From assembly GCA_023266195.1 (NCBI GenBank), contig JAHFRP010000005.1, positions 124,001 to 188,000 of the forward strand: a DNA stretch of 64,000 nt, in the 5' to 3' direction. The stretch is from Sulfuricella sp. (GTDB lineage Bacteria > Pseudomonadota > Gammaproteobacteria > Burkholderiales > Sulfuricellaceae). How positions within the stretch are numbered: the stretch's first letter is position 1; each line of letters opens with the position of its first letter. The notes beneath the pieces are model-generated. The model was not told the DNA's origin and did not search any database. It saw only the letters and a list, made by a program, of their open reading frames with translations. A program made the translations under genes and the position numbers. Of this stretch, positions 24,552 through 34,953 are shown piece after piece.

Positions 24552-24658
24552 GATAACCTCCATGGAAGCTCGGGCACGAATTTCCCGCGCGCAGGCAGAA
24601 CATCGCCGCGGTCAACGGTGCTACCGTTAGCCTTCAGTGTAGTGCTTTTCTGGATACC

Positions 24659-24676
24659 GACCGGACGAGTCCGGTC
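24659..24676. other. Perfect inverted repeat between the two small ORFs
   Basis: GACCGGAC-GA-GTCCGGTC, 8-bp arms. On the minus strand it lies 28 bases after the stop of the first 47-codon ORF. No U-tract, so termination is uncertain. Confidence 0.5.
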
Positions 24677-24703
24677 AGCGACAGTCGTTACCCAGGGTAT
24701 GCT

Positions 24704-24847
24704 CTATGTGACGAGACCCGGCGCGGTATTGGCTAGGACTGTTGAATCGATCGCGCCGCCAGCCGATCCACCAGTTATGCCGGTCAGGGCAAAACACGGG
24801 CGTAGGGCGTATCGTTTCAGGAAGGGAATAACATATATATAGGACAT
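24704..24847 (-). CDS. Putative 47-residue peptide under riboswitch control
   Basis: First ORF after the c-di-GMP riboswitch. Starts MSYIYVIPFLKRYALRPCFA and continues with a Gly/Ala/Thr-rich tail. TTGGAGG ribosome site eight bases before ATG. An upstream in-frame start would add 22 residues (to 24913) but lacks a ribosome site. It may be a genuine small membrane peptide or a leader/uORF within a regulatory transcript. Family not recognised. Confidence 0.42.
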   Translation of the reverse strand: MSYIYVIPFLKRYALRPCFALTGITGGSAGGAIDSTVLANTAPGLVT

Positions 24848-24918
24848 GATCTTTCCTCCAAGACTGATTTTGGAAAGACCACCTATCGAGATGTATGGTT
24901 GCCGGATGGACAACCCGT

Positions 24919-24937
24919 TCTCGGCGGATGGCCGAGA
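24919..24937 (-). other. GC hairpin, candidate expression platform of the riboswitch
   Basis: TCTCGGC / GCCGAGA with a 5-base loop directly after the aptamer. There is no poly-U after it, so whether it acts on termination, the downstream ribosome site or neither is open. Confidence 0.4.
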
Positions 24938-25019
24938 CCGTTGGCTCTGCAGCCCCGCTATCTGGTTTCCCAGACCGGAGGCTTTGCGTCCCTACGTCAC
25001 CGTAAGTTTGCCGTCGATC
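24938..25019 (-). promoter_or_regulatory. Cyclic-di-GMP-I (GEMM) riboswitch
   Basis: On the minus strand the core GGGACGCAAAGCCTCCGG is identical to the classic GEMM-I core. It is preceded by GGCAAAC and a P1b hairpin CTTACG-GTGA-CGTAGG capped by a GNRA tetraloop. It is followed by a TCTGG-GAAA-CCAGA hairpin and the TAGCGGGG element. All hallmark pieces are present in order, so binding of c-di-GMP is expected. It begins only a few bases after the predicted transcription start and heads a transcript carrying two 47-codon ORFs next to the Tad cluster. Confidence 0.93.
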
Positions 25020-25027
25020 ACAATTAC

Positions 25028-25056
25028 AGAATAATCGTTAAAAACTGAAAAGTCAA
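25028..25056 (-). promoter_or_regulatory. Promoter of the riboswitch transcript
   Basis: Minus strand: -35 TTGACT (25056-25051), exactly 17 bases, -10 TATTCT (25033-25028). Start near 25021, just upstream of the aptamer. Confidence 0.8.
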
Positions 25057-25195
25057 TGCCAGATTTGCGTGTATTTTTCACTTATCGCGCGCGTGCATGT
25101 CGGCCTGAGTGCATCGGATGGTCCGCGGCGAAACATCGGCCGACTGGAAGACGAAATTTCGAGACGATTTTTCAGGCATTACGGAGGCGAAATGG

Positions 25196-26100
25196 CTATC
25201 TGCCCGGTTCTATCTGGCGCAAATGCCGTCCCACGGAAAGGAATGCGCCGATCCATCCGAGCAGGGAGGAAGCCAGCAGCAGGCCCAACATGACGTCTGG
25301 ATCGGGCGATTGCGGGCGGAAGTGCGCGCCATAGAGCTGGGCGAGCTCGTTCACGCCTGGATTGAGAAAATACAGTCCTAGGCTGACGATGGCCCAGGCC
25401 GCCAGTCCGCCGCTCAGACCCTGCGCCGCACCGTGGTAAAGGAACGGGCGGCGGATGAAGGCGTCGGTCGCGCCGACCAGCTTGCCGATTTCGATTTCGT
25501 CCCGTCGCGACAGGATTTGCAGCCGGATGGTGTTGCCGGTGACGGCTGCGAGCGCGAAGCCGAGCAGGGCGGCGAGCAGCAGGGCGATGTCGTCGCCTAC
25601 GCGCACCAGGGCGCCCAAGCGCTGCGCCCATAAGGTATCGAGCTGGACAAAATCCACTTTGGGCAGCTTGGCCAGCTCGTCGCGCAGATGTTCGAGTTCG
25701 GCGGATACCAGGGTTCGCGGCTCGATTTCGAAAGCGTCCGGCAAGGGGTTCTTGGCCAGCCCCGCCGCCAAATCGGCGAGTCCCGCGCCGTGAAGTAAAT
25801 CGTGTAGGGCCTGGTCGCGCGGAATGAAATGGAACTGGCGGATGGCGTGCGATTCTTTCAGCTTCAACTCGATTTGCCGGGTGCTGTCGGCGTTCGCGTT
25901 AGGGGCGAGGAACAGGGTGATTTGCGGCGCCATGTTGACATTGCCGGTCAGTGTCTTGACGTTTTCGATCAGGGTATAAAGGCCGACCGGCAGGCTGAGC
26001 GCGATGCCGATGACCAGCGTGGTCAGCAGGCCGGAAAACGGTGTACGGGCAAAACGGCGCAGGATGAGCCAGAGCGCGACGCGATGCTGTCCGAGCCAGC

Positions 26101-26104
<4 letters not shown>
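25196..26104 (-). CDS. ftsX: Cell-division ABC permease FtsX
   Basis: 302 residues with four membrane helices and the large periplasmic loop between helices 1 and 2; the segment GNTIRLQILSRRDEIEIGKLVGATDAFIRRPF is characteristic of FtsX. It works with FtsE to activate septal peptidoglycan hydrolases. ATG at 26104 overlaps the ftsE stop (ATGA). Ends the ftsY-ftsE-ftsX operon. Confidence 0.95.
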
Positions 26105-26750
<646 letters not shown>

Positions 26751-26754
<4 letters not shown>

Positions 26755-27713
26755 TCAAACAACGCTTCGACAAATTCCTGCGCTTCGAACGGGCGCAGGT
26801 CGTCGAGCTGCTCGCCGACGCCGATGAATCGCACCGGAATCGGCCGGGTTTTGGCGATGGCGGCGATCACGCCGCCCTTGGCGGTACCGTCGAGCTTGGT
26901 CAGCACGAGGCCGCTGACCTGCAACGCGTCGTCGAAGGATTTGACTTGGGCGATGGCGTTCTGGCCGGTGTTGGCGTCGAGCACCAGCACGATTTCATGC
27001 GGCGCGCTCGGCTCGGCCTTGGCGATGACGCGCTTGATTTTTTTGAGTTCTTCCATCAGGTGCAGCTGGGTGGGCAGCCGTCCGGCGGTGTCGGCCAGCA
27101 CGATGTCGATGCCGCGTGCCCGCGCCGCCTGGATCGCGTCGAAGATCACCGCGGCGGAATCCTGCCCCTCCTGGGTGATGACCGTGACGTTGTTGCGTTC
27201 GCCCCAGACCATCAGCTGTTCGCGCGCTGCGGCGCGGAAGGTGTCGCCGGCGGCGAGCAGCACCGATTTGCCCTGCGCCTGGAAATACTTGGCCAGCTTG
27301 CCGATGGTGGTGGTCTTGCCGGCGCCGTTGACGCCGGTCATCATGATCACGTAGGGTTTGTGGCCGGAAGTGTCCAGCGGCGCTTCCAGCGGTGTGAGCA
27401 GGGCTTGCAGCCCTTCGCGCAGGGCGTCCTTGAGCTGCGCGGCGTCTTCCAGCTTGCCCTGCTTGACGCGGCTTTTCAGGTCGTCGAGCAGGAACTCGGT
27501 GGCGCCGACGCCGACATCGGCGGTCAGCAGGACATTTTCCAGTTCTTCATACAGCGTTTCGTCGATTTTCGCGCCGCTGCCGAACAAGCCGGAAAGCTGC
27601 CGGCCCAGATTGGCGCGGGTCTTGGACAGCCCCTGCTTGAGCCGGGCGGCCCAGCCGAGAGGCTGTTCCTGGCTTTCGTCGGTTTTTTTTGCGGATTTGA
27701 AGAAACTTAGCAT
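26751..27713 (-). CDS. ftsY: Signal recognition particle receptor FtsY
   Basis: 320 residues. A short N-terminal region is followed by the NG domain: [15 protein letters not shown] (G1), [20 protein letters not shown] (G3) and [10 protein letters not shown] (G4). GTPase receptor for co-translational targeting by SRP. The acidic A domain is very short, as in several betaproteobacteria. First gene of the operon; promoter faces away from the M16 pair. Confidence 0.96.
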
Positions 27714-27717
27714 AGGG

Positions 27718-27745
27718 TTACAGGGTATGCGGGGATGGCTATAAT
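27718..27745 (+). promoter_or_regulatory. Promoter of the M16 peptidase operon
   Basis: -35 TTACAG (27718-27723), 16-base spacer, -10 TATAAT (27740-27745); leader of about 30 nt to the GTG start, with AGGAGG at 27771-27776. Confidence 0.65.
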
Positions 27746-27782
27746 TGACTATCCCGCTATTTTAGGCGATTAGGAGGTTTTT

Positions 27783-29159
27783 GTGCAGGGCAATAAATCA
27801 TGGATCGGCTGGCTGTGGCTTTTGGCGGTGATCCTGCCGCTGCAAGCGGCGGCGGACGTGCAGGAATACCGGCTTGCCAACGGCATGAGGGTGATCGTCA
27901 AGGAGGATCACCGCGCGCCCGTGGCGGTTTCCCAGGTGTGGTACCGCGTCGGCAGCATGGACGAGGTGAACGGCACCACCGGCGTGGCCCACGTGCTGGA
28001 GCACATGATGTTCAAGGGCACCCGCGCGGTGCCGGCCGGCGAGTTTTCCAAGATCATCGCCGCGGCCGGCGGGCGCGAAAACGCCTTCACCAACCGCGAC
28101 TACACTACCTATTTCGAGCAGCTGCAAAAATCCAGACTCGATCTCGCGCTCAAGCTTGAGGCCGACCGGATGCACAACCTGGTGCTGCTGCCCAAGGAGT
28201 TTGCCCAGGAAATCAAGGTGGTGATGGAGGAGCGCCGGCTGCGCACCGACGACAAGCCGCAGGCGCTGGTTTACGAAAACCTGATGGCGGCGGCTTACCT
28301 GGCCAACCCTTACCACCATCCGGTGATCGGCTGGATGGGCGATCTCGAGCACATGACGGCGGAAGATGCGAGGAAGTGGTATCAGCGCTGGTATGCGCCG
28401 AACAACGCGACCCTGGTGATCGTCGGCGATGTCGAGCCGGCGGCGGCCTTGAAGGTGGCCGAGCGTTATTTCGGCAAGATCAGGCCGGTCGTGCTGCCGC
28501 AGCGCCAGCCGCAGGATGAGCCGGTGCAGCGCGGCATCCGCCGCGTCACCGTGAAGGCGCCGGCCAAGCTGCCGTACCTCGCCATGGGCTACCAGGCGCC
28601 GGTCTTGCGCGATCCTGACAAGGATGTCGATCCCTATGCGCTGGAGATGCTGGCCGGCGTGCTGGACGGTAATGCCTCGGCCCGTCTCAACCAGTCGCTG
28701 GTGCGCCAGCAGCGGGTCGCCGTCTCGGTCGGCGCGGGTTACGACCTGATCGCGCGCGGGCCTTCCATGTTCATGTTCGATGGGGCGCCCGCCGAAGGCA
28801 AGACCGTTGCCGACCTGGAAGCGGCCATCCGCGCGGAAATCGACAAGATCAAGCAGGACGGCGTGAGCGAGGAGGAGTTGCAGCGCGTCAAGGCGCAGGT
28901 GATTGCGGCCCAGGTTTACCAGCGCGACTCGATGTTCTACCAGGCAATGCTGATCGGCGAAGTGGTCAACGCCGGGCTGCCGGTGGGCACGCTGGAGACG
29001 CGCCTGGCCAAGCTCAAGGCGGTGACCGCGGCCCAGGTGCAGGATATGGCGCGAAAATACCTGATCGACGACCACCTCACCGTGGCGGTGCTCGATCCGC
29101 AGCCGATGAGCGGCGCCAAGCCGGCAAAGCCTATTCCGGGAGGACGTCATGCGAATTAA
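27783..29159 (+). CDS. M16-family zinc metallopeptidase, catalytic subunit
   Basis: 458 residues with a signal peptide (cleaved about residue 25). The inverted zinc motif HVLEH is intact (AHVLEHMMFKGT) with the downstream Glu region, and the C-terminal M16 half is present (KLPYLAMGYQAPV...). Probably a periplasmic peptidase. GTG start with a perfect AGGAGG site. Overlaps the second M16 gene by 11 bases; such pairs form a heterodimer with one catalytic and one non-catalytic subunit. Confidence 0.9.
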   Translation: MQGNKSWIGWLWLLAVILPLQAAADVQEYRLANGMRVIVKEDHRAPVAVSQVWYRVGSMDEVNGTTGVAHVLEHMMFKGTRAVPAGEFSKIIAAAGGRENAFTNRDYTTYFEQLQKSRLDLALKLEADRMHNLVLLPKEFAQEIKVVMEERRLRTDDKPQALVYENLMAAAYLANPYHHPVIGWMGDLEHMTAEDARKWYQRWYAPNNATLVIVGDVEPAAALKVAERYFGKIRPVVLPQRQPQDEPVQRGIRRVTVKAPAKLPYLAMGYQAPVLRDPDKDVDPYALEMLAGVLDGNASARLNQSLVRQQRVAVSVGAGYDLIARGPSMFMFDGAPAEGKTVADLEAAIRAEIDKIKQDGVSEEELQRVKAQVIAAQVYQRDSMFYQAMLIGEVVNAGLPVGTLETRLAKLKAVTAAQVQDMARKYLIDDHLTVAVLDPQPMSGAKPAKPIPGGRHAN

Positions 29160-30477
29160 GTTTGAGTTTGCCGCTTTTGCGGTGAAGCTTGCGGGTTTTG
29201 CCGGCCTGTTGCTGTGCGCTGCCGCGGCCCAGGCGGCCCTGCCGATCCAGCACTGGCGGATGGACAGCGGTGTGCGCGTGTATTTCGTCGAGAACCACGA
29301 CCTGCCGCTTCTGGATATCAGCGTCGAGTTTCCCGCCGGCAGCGGGCGGGACGATCCGTCCAAGCCTGGGCTGGCGAGCATGACCCAGCATATGCTCATC
29401 CACGGCGCCGGCGGCATGACGGAAGAGGAAATCTCGCGGCGGATCGCGGATGTCGGCGCGACCTTGGGCGGCAGTTTCGACCAGGACCGCGCCGGCCTGC
29501 GCCTGCGCACGCTGAGCAGCGAGCGGGAGCGCTCCGAGGCGCTGGGCATCATGGCCAAGGCGCTGCAATCCCCCGATTTTCCCGAAGCCGTGCTGGAGCG
29601 GGAGAAGAACCGCGCCGCGACCGAGCTTCAGGAAGCGATGACGCAGCCCGAGTTTGTCGCCGAGCGGAAATTCATCGCCCTGCTTTATGGCGCCCACCCC
29701 TACGCGCTGTCCTCGGCGGTGGAGCCCGAAACCATCGCCGCCTTGCAGCGCGACGATCTGGCGGCCTATTACCGCGGCCATTACCGTGCCGGTTACGCCG
29801 TGGTTTCCGTGATCGGCGACGTTACCCCGGCCCAGGCCAGGGAAATTGCCGGCGCACTGACCGCTTCCCTGCCGCAGGGCGAAGGCGAGCTTCAGCCCTT
29901 GCCGGCGGTGGCGATGCCAAAGGGGGAAACCGAGAAAATCCCCCATCCGGCGACGCAAAGCCACATCCTCGTCGGCCAGCCGGGAGTCAAGCGCGTCGAT
30001 CCGGATTATTTCCCGCTTTACGTCGGCAACTACACCCTGGGCGGCGGCGGATTCGCCTCGCGCCTGATCGAAGAAGTGCGCCAGAAGCGCGGCCTGGTGT
30101 ACAGCGTGCACAGCTATTTCATGCCGCTGCAGCAGCCGGGGCCGTTCGAAATCGGCTTGCAGACCAAGCGCGCCCAGGCCGAGGAGGCGTTGGCGGTGGT
30201 GCGGAAAACGGTGCAGGATTACGTTGCCGGCGGGCCGACCGAGACCGAACTGAAGAAGGCCAAGCAGAATATCGTGGGCGGCTTCCCGCTGCGGATCGAC
30301 AGCAACCAGAAACTCCTCGACTACATTGCCATGATCGGGTTTTATCAGCTGCCGCTGACCTACCTGGACGATTTTCCCGGCAAAGTCGAAAAGGTGACGG
30401 CGGCCCAGGTTAAAGACGCCTTCGCCCGCCGTATCAAGCCGGAAAACATGGTTACCGTAATCGTCGGCGCAGATTAA
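29149..30477 (+). CDS. M16-family protein lacking the zinc motif (non-catalytic partner)
   Basis: 442 residues with a signal peptide (cut after AAAAQA). It has the M16 fold signature and C-terminal half (VGNYTLGGGGFASRLIEEVRQKRGLVYSVHS). The HxxEH site is replaced by SMTQH, so it cannot bind zinc in the usual way. Expected to complete the substrate-binding chamber of the upstream peptidase. Translationally overlapped with it. Confidence 0.9.
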   Translation: MRIKFEFAAFAVKLAGFAGLLLCAAAAQAALPIQHWRMDSGVRVYFVENHDLPLLDISVEFPAGSGRDDPSKPGLASMTQHMLIHGAGGMTEEEISRRIADVGATLGGSFDQDRAGLRLRTLSSERERSEALGIMAKALQSPDFPEAVLEREKNRAATELQEAMTQPEFVAERKFIALLYGAHPYALSSAVEPETIAALQRDDLAAYYRGHYRAGYAVVSVIGDVTPAQAREIAGALTASLPQGEGELQPLPAVAMPKGETEKIPHPATQSHILVGQPGVKRVDPDYFPLYVGNYTLGGGGFASRLIEEVRQKRGLVYSVHSYFMPLQQPGPFEIGLQTKRAQAEEALAVVRKTVQDYVAGGPTETELKKAKQNIVGGFPLRIDSNQKLLDYIAMIGFYQLPLTYLDDFPGKVEKVTAAQVKDAFARRIKPENMVTVIVGAD

Positions 30478-30480
30478 GTC

Positions 30481-31780
<1,300 letters not shown>

Positions 31781-31817
31781 TCAAGCCGCAGGGGCGGAGA
31801 AGTCAGCTCCCATAAAA

Positions 31818-31852
31818 AACGGCGGCATGGTCCGACCATGCCGCCGTTTTTT
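31818..31852 (+). terminator. Rho-independent terminator after the ferredoxin gene
   Basis: 14-bp perfect stem AACGGCGGCATGGT / ACCATGCCGCCGTT with a 3-base loop followed by a T run; A-rich upstream flank. Confidence 0.93.
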
Positions 31853-31864
31853 TCGCCCGAAGTT

Positions 31865-31889
31865 TTCTTCAAGTCCGACAGGCTCCTAG
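31865..31889. repeat. Solo end of the MITE-like repeat
   Basis: AAGTCCGACAGGCTCCTAG (31871-31889), identical to the right terminal repeat of the 2768-2935 element, preceded by TTCTTC as there. No second end nearby. Its CTA supplies the stop codon of the dynamin-like gene. Confidence 0.8.
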
Positions 31890-33850
31890 GCGTTTGCCGC
31901 AGCGAGCGGCCGTTCCGAAGCGATGCTTAGCGAATTGGCGATGTGCTGCCGGAGCAGGCCCAGATCCCGCTGCTGCTTGATGATGCCGTTTTCCATGTGC
32001 TGCAGTTCGGCGATCCGGTCTTCCAGGGTGTCGGTCGCCTTGTGGATGCGCTTGATGCTTTCCAGGCGGCGGCGCAACTGGAGCTGGTGCTCGCGCACCT
32101 GGGTCTCCATCGGCGCCATGATCGCCTTCAGCCAGTTTTCCACATCCTGGTTGGCAATTTCGTAAACCTGCACCACCCGGCTCGCCAGCGTTTCGAAAAA
32201 CTTGGTGGTGATCGAGAACTTCTCGTGTGTCAGCATGTTGAGCACGGTGTTGAAGTGCTCGTTGTAGGCCTTTTCCAGCCGGGCGATTTCCTTGTGGTAC
32301 TTCAGGGTGGAAAATGGCGCCGGCGCGGCTTGGCCCAGGCCGTGCTCCTCGTTGAATTTCTTGTACATCGCTTCCATCATGCCCTTGATTTCCTCGATCT
32401 GGCGGGCGGATTTGGAGATGTTCTCGTTGGCGTCCCTGAAGAATTTGGTCATGGCGTCGCGCATGCCCCTGGTGAACTTGGCTTCGACCATGGTGACCCG
32501 GGTGCGCTTGACCTCGGTCTTGAGGGCGTCCATGCCGAGATGGGCGAAGAGGATGTTGGTCTGCTGCGAGAACACGCTGCGCAGCGCCTGGAAGCGTTGC
32601 AGACCGCGTTCGAAATCGTTCTTGTCGCGCTTCACCTTGTCCATCATGTGTTCGATCACGTCCTCGTTCTTGCCGCGCAGCCCGAGCAGTTCGTCCAGCT
32701 GTTCGCGCACGCCGGACAGCCGCGCATCCAGGATGGAACGGATGCTTCCCTCCAGGTTCTCGATTTCGCACCGGGTGCTGTCCCGCACGATTTCCTGTTT
32801 GGAGGGGATGAGTTCCTCGCTGAGCGATTTCTCCAGCGCCGGCAGGCGGCTTTTGGTCAGCAGCGCCTCGTCCCGGTTGATCTTGGCGAGCAGCCCTTTT
32901 TGCGCGGACACAGGAAAGACGCTGGCATCCCCGACGCCGAGGAGGCTGGCGCTGGCGCTGACCTGCTTGTCGATCTCGCGGTCGATTTCCTCGTCGCTCT
33001 TGAGTCCGTCCCACAGGCCATCGATCTTGTTGAGCACTACCATACGTCCCTTCCGGTGGCTGGGCTGGCTACCGATATGGGTGCGCCAGACCTCGATGTC
33101 CGACTTGGTCACGCCGGTGTCGGCGGCCAGGATGAACAGCACGGCATGGGCGTTGGGCAGCAGGTTGAGGGTCAGCTCCGGCTCGGTGCCGATGGCATTG
33201 AGTCCGGGGGTGTCGAGGATGACCAGGCCCTGTTTCAGCAGCGGATGCGGGAAGTTGATGATGGCGTGGCGCCAGCAGGGGATGTCCACCGTGCCGTCCT
33301 CGTGCACCGCGACGACGTTGTCTTCGTCGTCCTGATGGTACAGGCCGTAGCGCGTCGCCTCCTCGATGCCCACGCGCTTGGTCTGGCTCACTTGCAGCAA
33401 GGCATCGACCATGGCGTCGCTCGATTCGACGTCGAGCGGCACGATCTTCCATTCGTCCAGGTAGCGCTTGTATTCGGTGGTGGTGGTGTCGGTGCCGCGG
33501 GTTTCGATCGGCAGGAGCTGGATGCAGGGCTCGCGGCCTTCCTCGTACATCAGCTCGGTCGGGCACATGGTGGTGCGCCCGGCGCTCGACGGCAGCAGGC
33601 GCTGGCCGTAGCCGGAGAAGAAAATGGCGTTGATCAGCTCGGACTTGCCGCGGGAAAACTCGGCCACGAAAGCGACGTTGAGCTTGTCGTCGTGCAGGCG
33701 GTCGAGCAGGTGCTGGATGCGCAGGTCGGTCTGGCCGTCGTTCAGCTCCTGCTCGTTGAGCCAGTTGCGGAAATCGCCGATGTTGTCCGACAGATCGCTG
33801 CGCCAGGCGCTGTAAGCTTCGAAGTGCGCGACCAGATCGTCATGTGCCAT
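31886..33850 (-). CDS. Bacterial dynamin-like GTPase
   Basis: 654 residues from ATG 33850 (GGGGGG-rich ribosome site; an ATG six codons earlier is possible). GTPase domain: P-loop AEFSRGKSELINA, switch region SAGRTTMCPTEL, G3 ILDTPGLN, G4 VLNKIDGL. Long helical region follows (about 350-640), predicted coiled coil, ending in LAAANA. Likely acts in membrane remodelling or envelope stress; substrate unknown. A single gene rather than the tandem pair seen in several bacteria. The stop codon comes from a repeat end, so the C-terminus may have been altered by insertion. Confidence 0.85.
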   Translation of the reverse strand: MAHDDLVAHFEAYSAWRSDLSDNIGDFRNWLNEQELNDGQTDLRIQHLLDRLHDDKLNVAFVAEFSRGKSELINAIFFSGYGQRLLPSSAGRTTMCPTELMYEEGREPCIQLLPIETRGTDTTTTEYKRYLDEWKIVPLDVESSDAMVDALLQVSQTKRVGIEEATRYGLYHQDDEDNVVAVHEDGTVDIPCWRHAIINFPHPLLKQGLVILDTPGLNAIGTEPELTLNLLPNAHAVLFILAADTGVTKSDIEVWRTHIGSQPSHRKGRMVVLNKIDGLWDGLKSDEEIDREIDKQVSASASLLGVGDASVFPVSAQKGLLAKINRDEALLTKSRLPALEKSLSEELIPSKQEIVRDSTRCEIENLEGSIRSILDARLSGVREQLDELLGLRGKNEDVIEHMMDKVKRDKNDFERGLQRFQALRSVFSQQTNILFAHLGMDALKTEVKRTRVTMVEAKFTRGMRDAMTKFFRDANENISKSARQIEEIKGMMEAMYKKFNEEHGLGQAAPAPFSTLKYHKEIARLEKAYNEHFNTVLNMLTHEKFSITTKFFETLASRVVQVYEIANQDVENWLKAIMAPMETQVREHQLQLRRRLESIKRIHKATDTLEDRIAELQHMENGIIKQQRDLGLLRQHIANSLSIASERPLAAANA

Positions 33851-33949
33851 GGTCCCCCCTGAGGGCATGTTATTTGAATGGTTAAAACTTTATCATGAAA
33901 CATCAATGAATCAACGCGATCTGACCATAATTTAATGTGCGTCCGGGCG

Positions 33950-34762
33950 TCATTTCTGGCAGCCGGGGCAGTAAAACGTCGAACGCTGCCCTTGGCGAAT
34001 CCGCCGGACCGCCGTGCCGCAGCGCGGGCAGGGTTGGCCGGCGCGGCCGTAGACCCGGTATTGCTGCTGGAAATAACCGGGATTGCCGTCGCTGCCGACG
34101 AAGTCGCGCAGGGACGAGCCGCCCGCCGCAATGGCGCGCGCCAGCGTGGCCTTGACGGCTTCCGCCAGCTTCGCGCAGCGCGCCTGGCCAAGCCTGCCGG
34201 CGGCCGTTTTCGGATTGATGCCGGCGTCGAACAGCGCCTCGTTGGCGTAGATGTTGCCGATGCCGACGACGACATGGCTGTCCATCAGCAGCGGCTTGAC
34301 GGCGGTCCGGCGGCCGCGCGTGGCGCGATGGAGGAAATCGCCGTCGAACGCCGCGTCGAGCGGCTCCACGCCGAGTTTCGCCAGCAGCGGATGGGTGTCC
34401 GGCGCCGTCGTCCACAGCACCGCACCGAACCGGCGCGGGTCGCGCAGCCGCATGCAGTTGCCGCTTTCCAGCACCAGGTCGAAGTGGTCGTGCTTTTCCG
34501 CCGGGGTGGCCGCCGGCACGATGCGCAGGCTGCCCGACATGCCGAGGTGCAGGATCAGCCAGCCGACGCCGCAGTCGAGCAGCAGGTACTTGCCGCGCCG
34601 GGTAATGGCACGGACGACGAGGCCGGGGAGGATGCGCCGCAAATTTTCCGGCACCGGATGGCGCAGGCCGGCGTGGCGCACGATGGCTGCTGCGATGCGC
34701 TGGCCGACGAGGTGGGGCGCGAGCCCGCGGCGGGTGACTTCGACTTCGGGCAGTTCAGGCAT
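33950..34762 (-). CDS. mutM: Formamidopyrimidine-DNA glycosylase (Fpg)
   Basis: 270 residues. Catalytic N-terminal PELPEVE (Pro after Met removal, Glu2), [26 protein letters not shown] helix-two-turn-helix, and C-terminal zinc finger CPRCG...CPGCQ. It removes 8-oxoguanine and related lesions. Confidence 0.97.
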   Translation of the reverse strand: MPELPEVEVTRRGLAPHLVGQRIAAAIVRHAGLRHPVPENLRRILPGLVVRAITRRGKYLLLDCGVGWLILHLGMSGSLRIVPAATPAEKHDHFDLVLESGNCMRLRDPRRFGAVLWTTAPDTHPLLAKLGVEPLDAAFDGDFLHRATRGRRTAVKPLLMDSHVVVGIGNIYANEALFDAGINPKTAAGRLGQARCAKLAEAVKATLARAIAAGGSSLRDFVGSDGNPGYFQQQYRVYGRAGQPCPRCGTAVRRIRQGQRSTFYCPGCQK

Positions 34763-34767
34763 GGTTC

Positions 34768-34944
34768 AACCCAGATAATCCATTAGGCGGCGCGTTGCGC
34801 CTGCATGAGCGCTGACGGCCACTGTGCGGTCATTTTTGCGCCTTGTTCGTCGTCCATGGAACAACCATGAACTCCTCTCAAGCCACAAAACTGTCTCGCA
34901 AACTGTCTCGTCATCATCTCATGCCCTAATGGATTATCTGGGTT
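34768..34944. mobile_element. MITE-like element with 20-bp perfect inverted repeats
   Basis: AACCCAGATAATCCATTAGG (34768-34787) is repeated perfectly inverted at 34925-34944, enclosing 137 bases with no ORF. Inside, ACTGTCTCG occurs twice 12 bases apart (about 34891-34911). It separates the SNF2-family gene from mutM, so read-through RNA would fold into a long hairpin. Unrelated in sequence to the 2768-2935 element. Confidence 0.75.
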
Positions 34945-34953
34945 AAAAGTGGG

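Noticed and set aside
31943-33862. Plus-strand open frame of about 640 codons opposite the dynamin-like gene
   Set aside because: Mirror of the codon pattern of the dynamin gene; no domain, no ribosome site.
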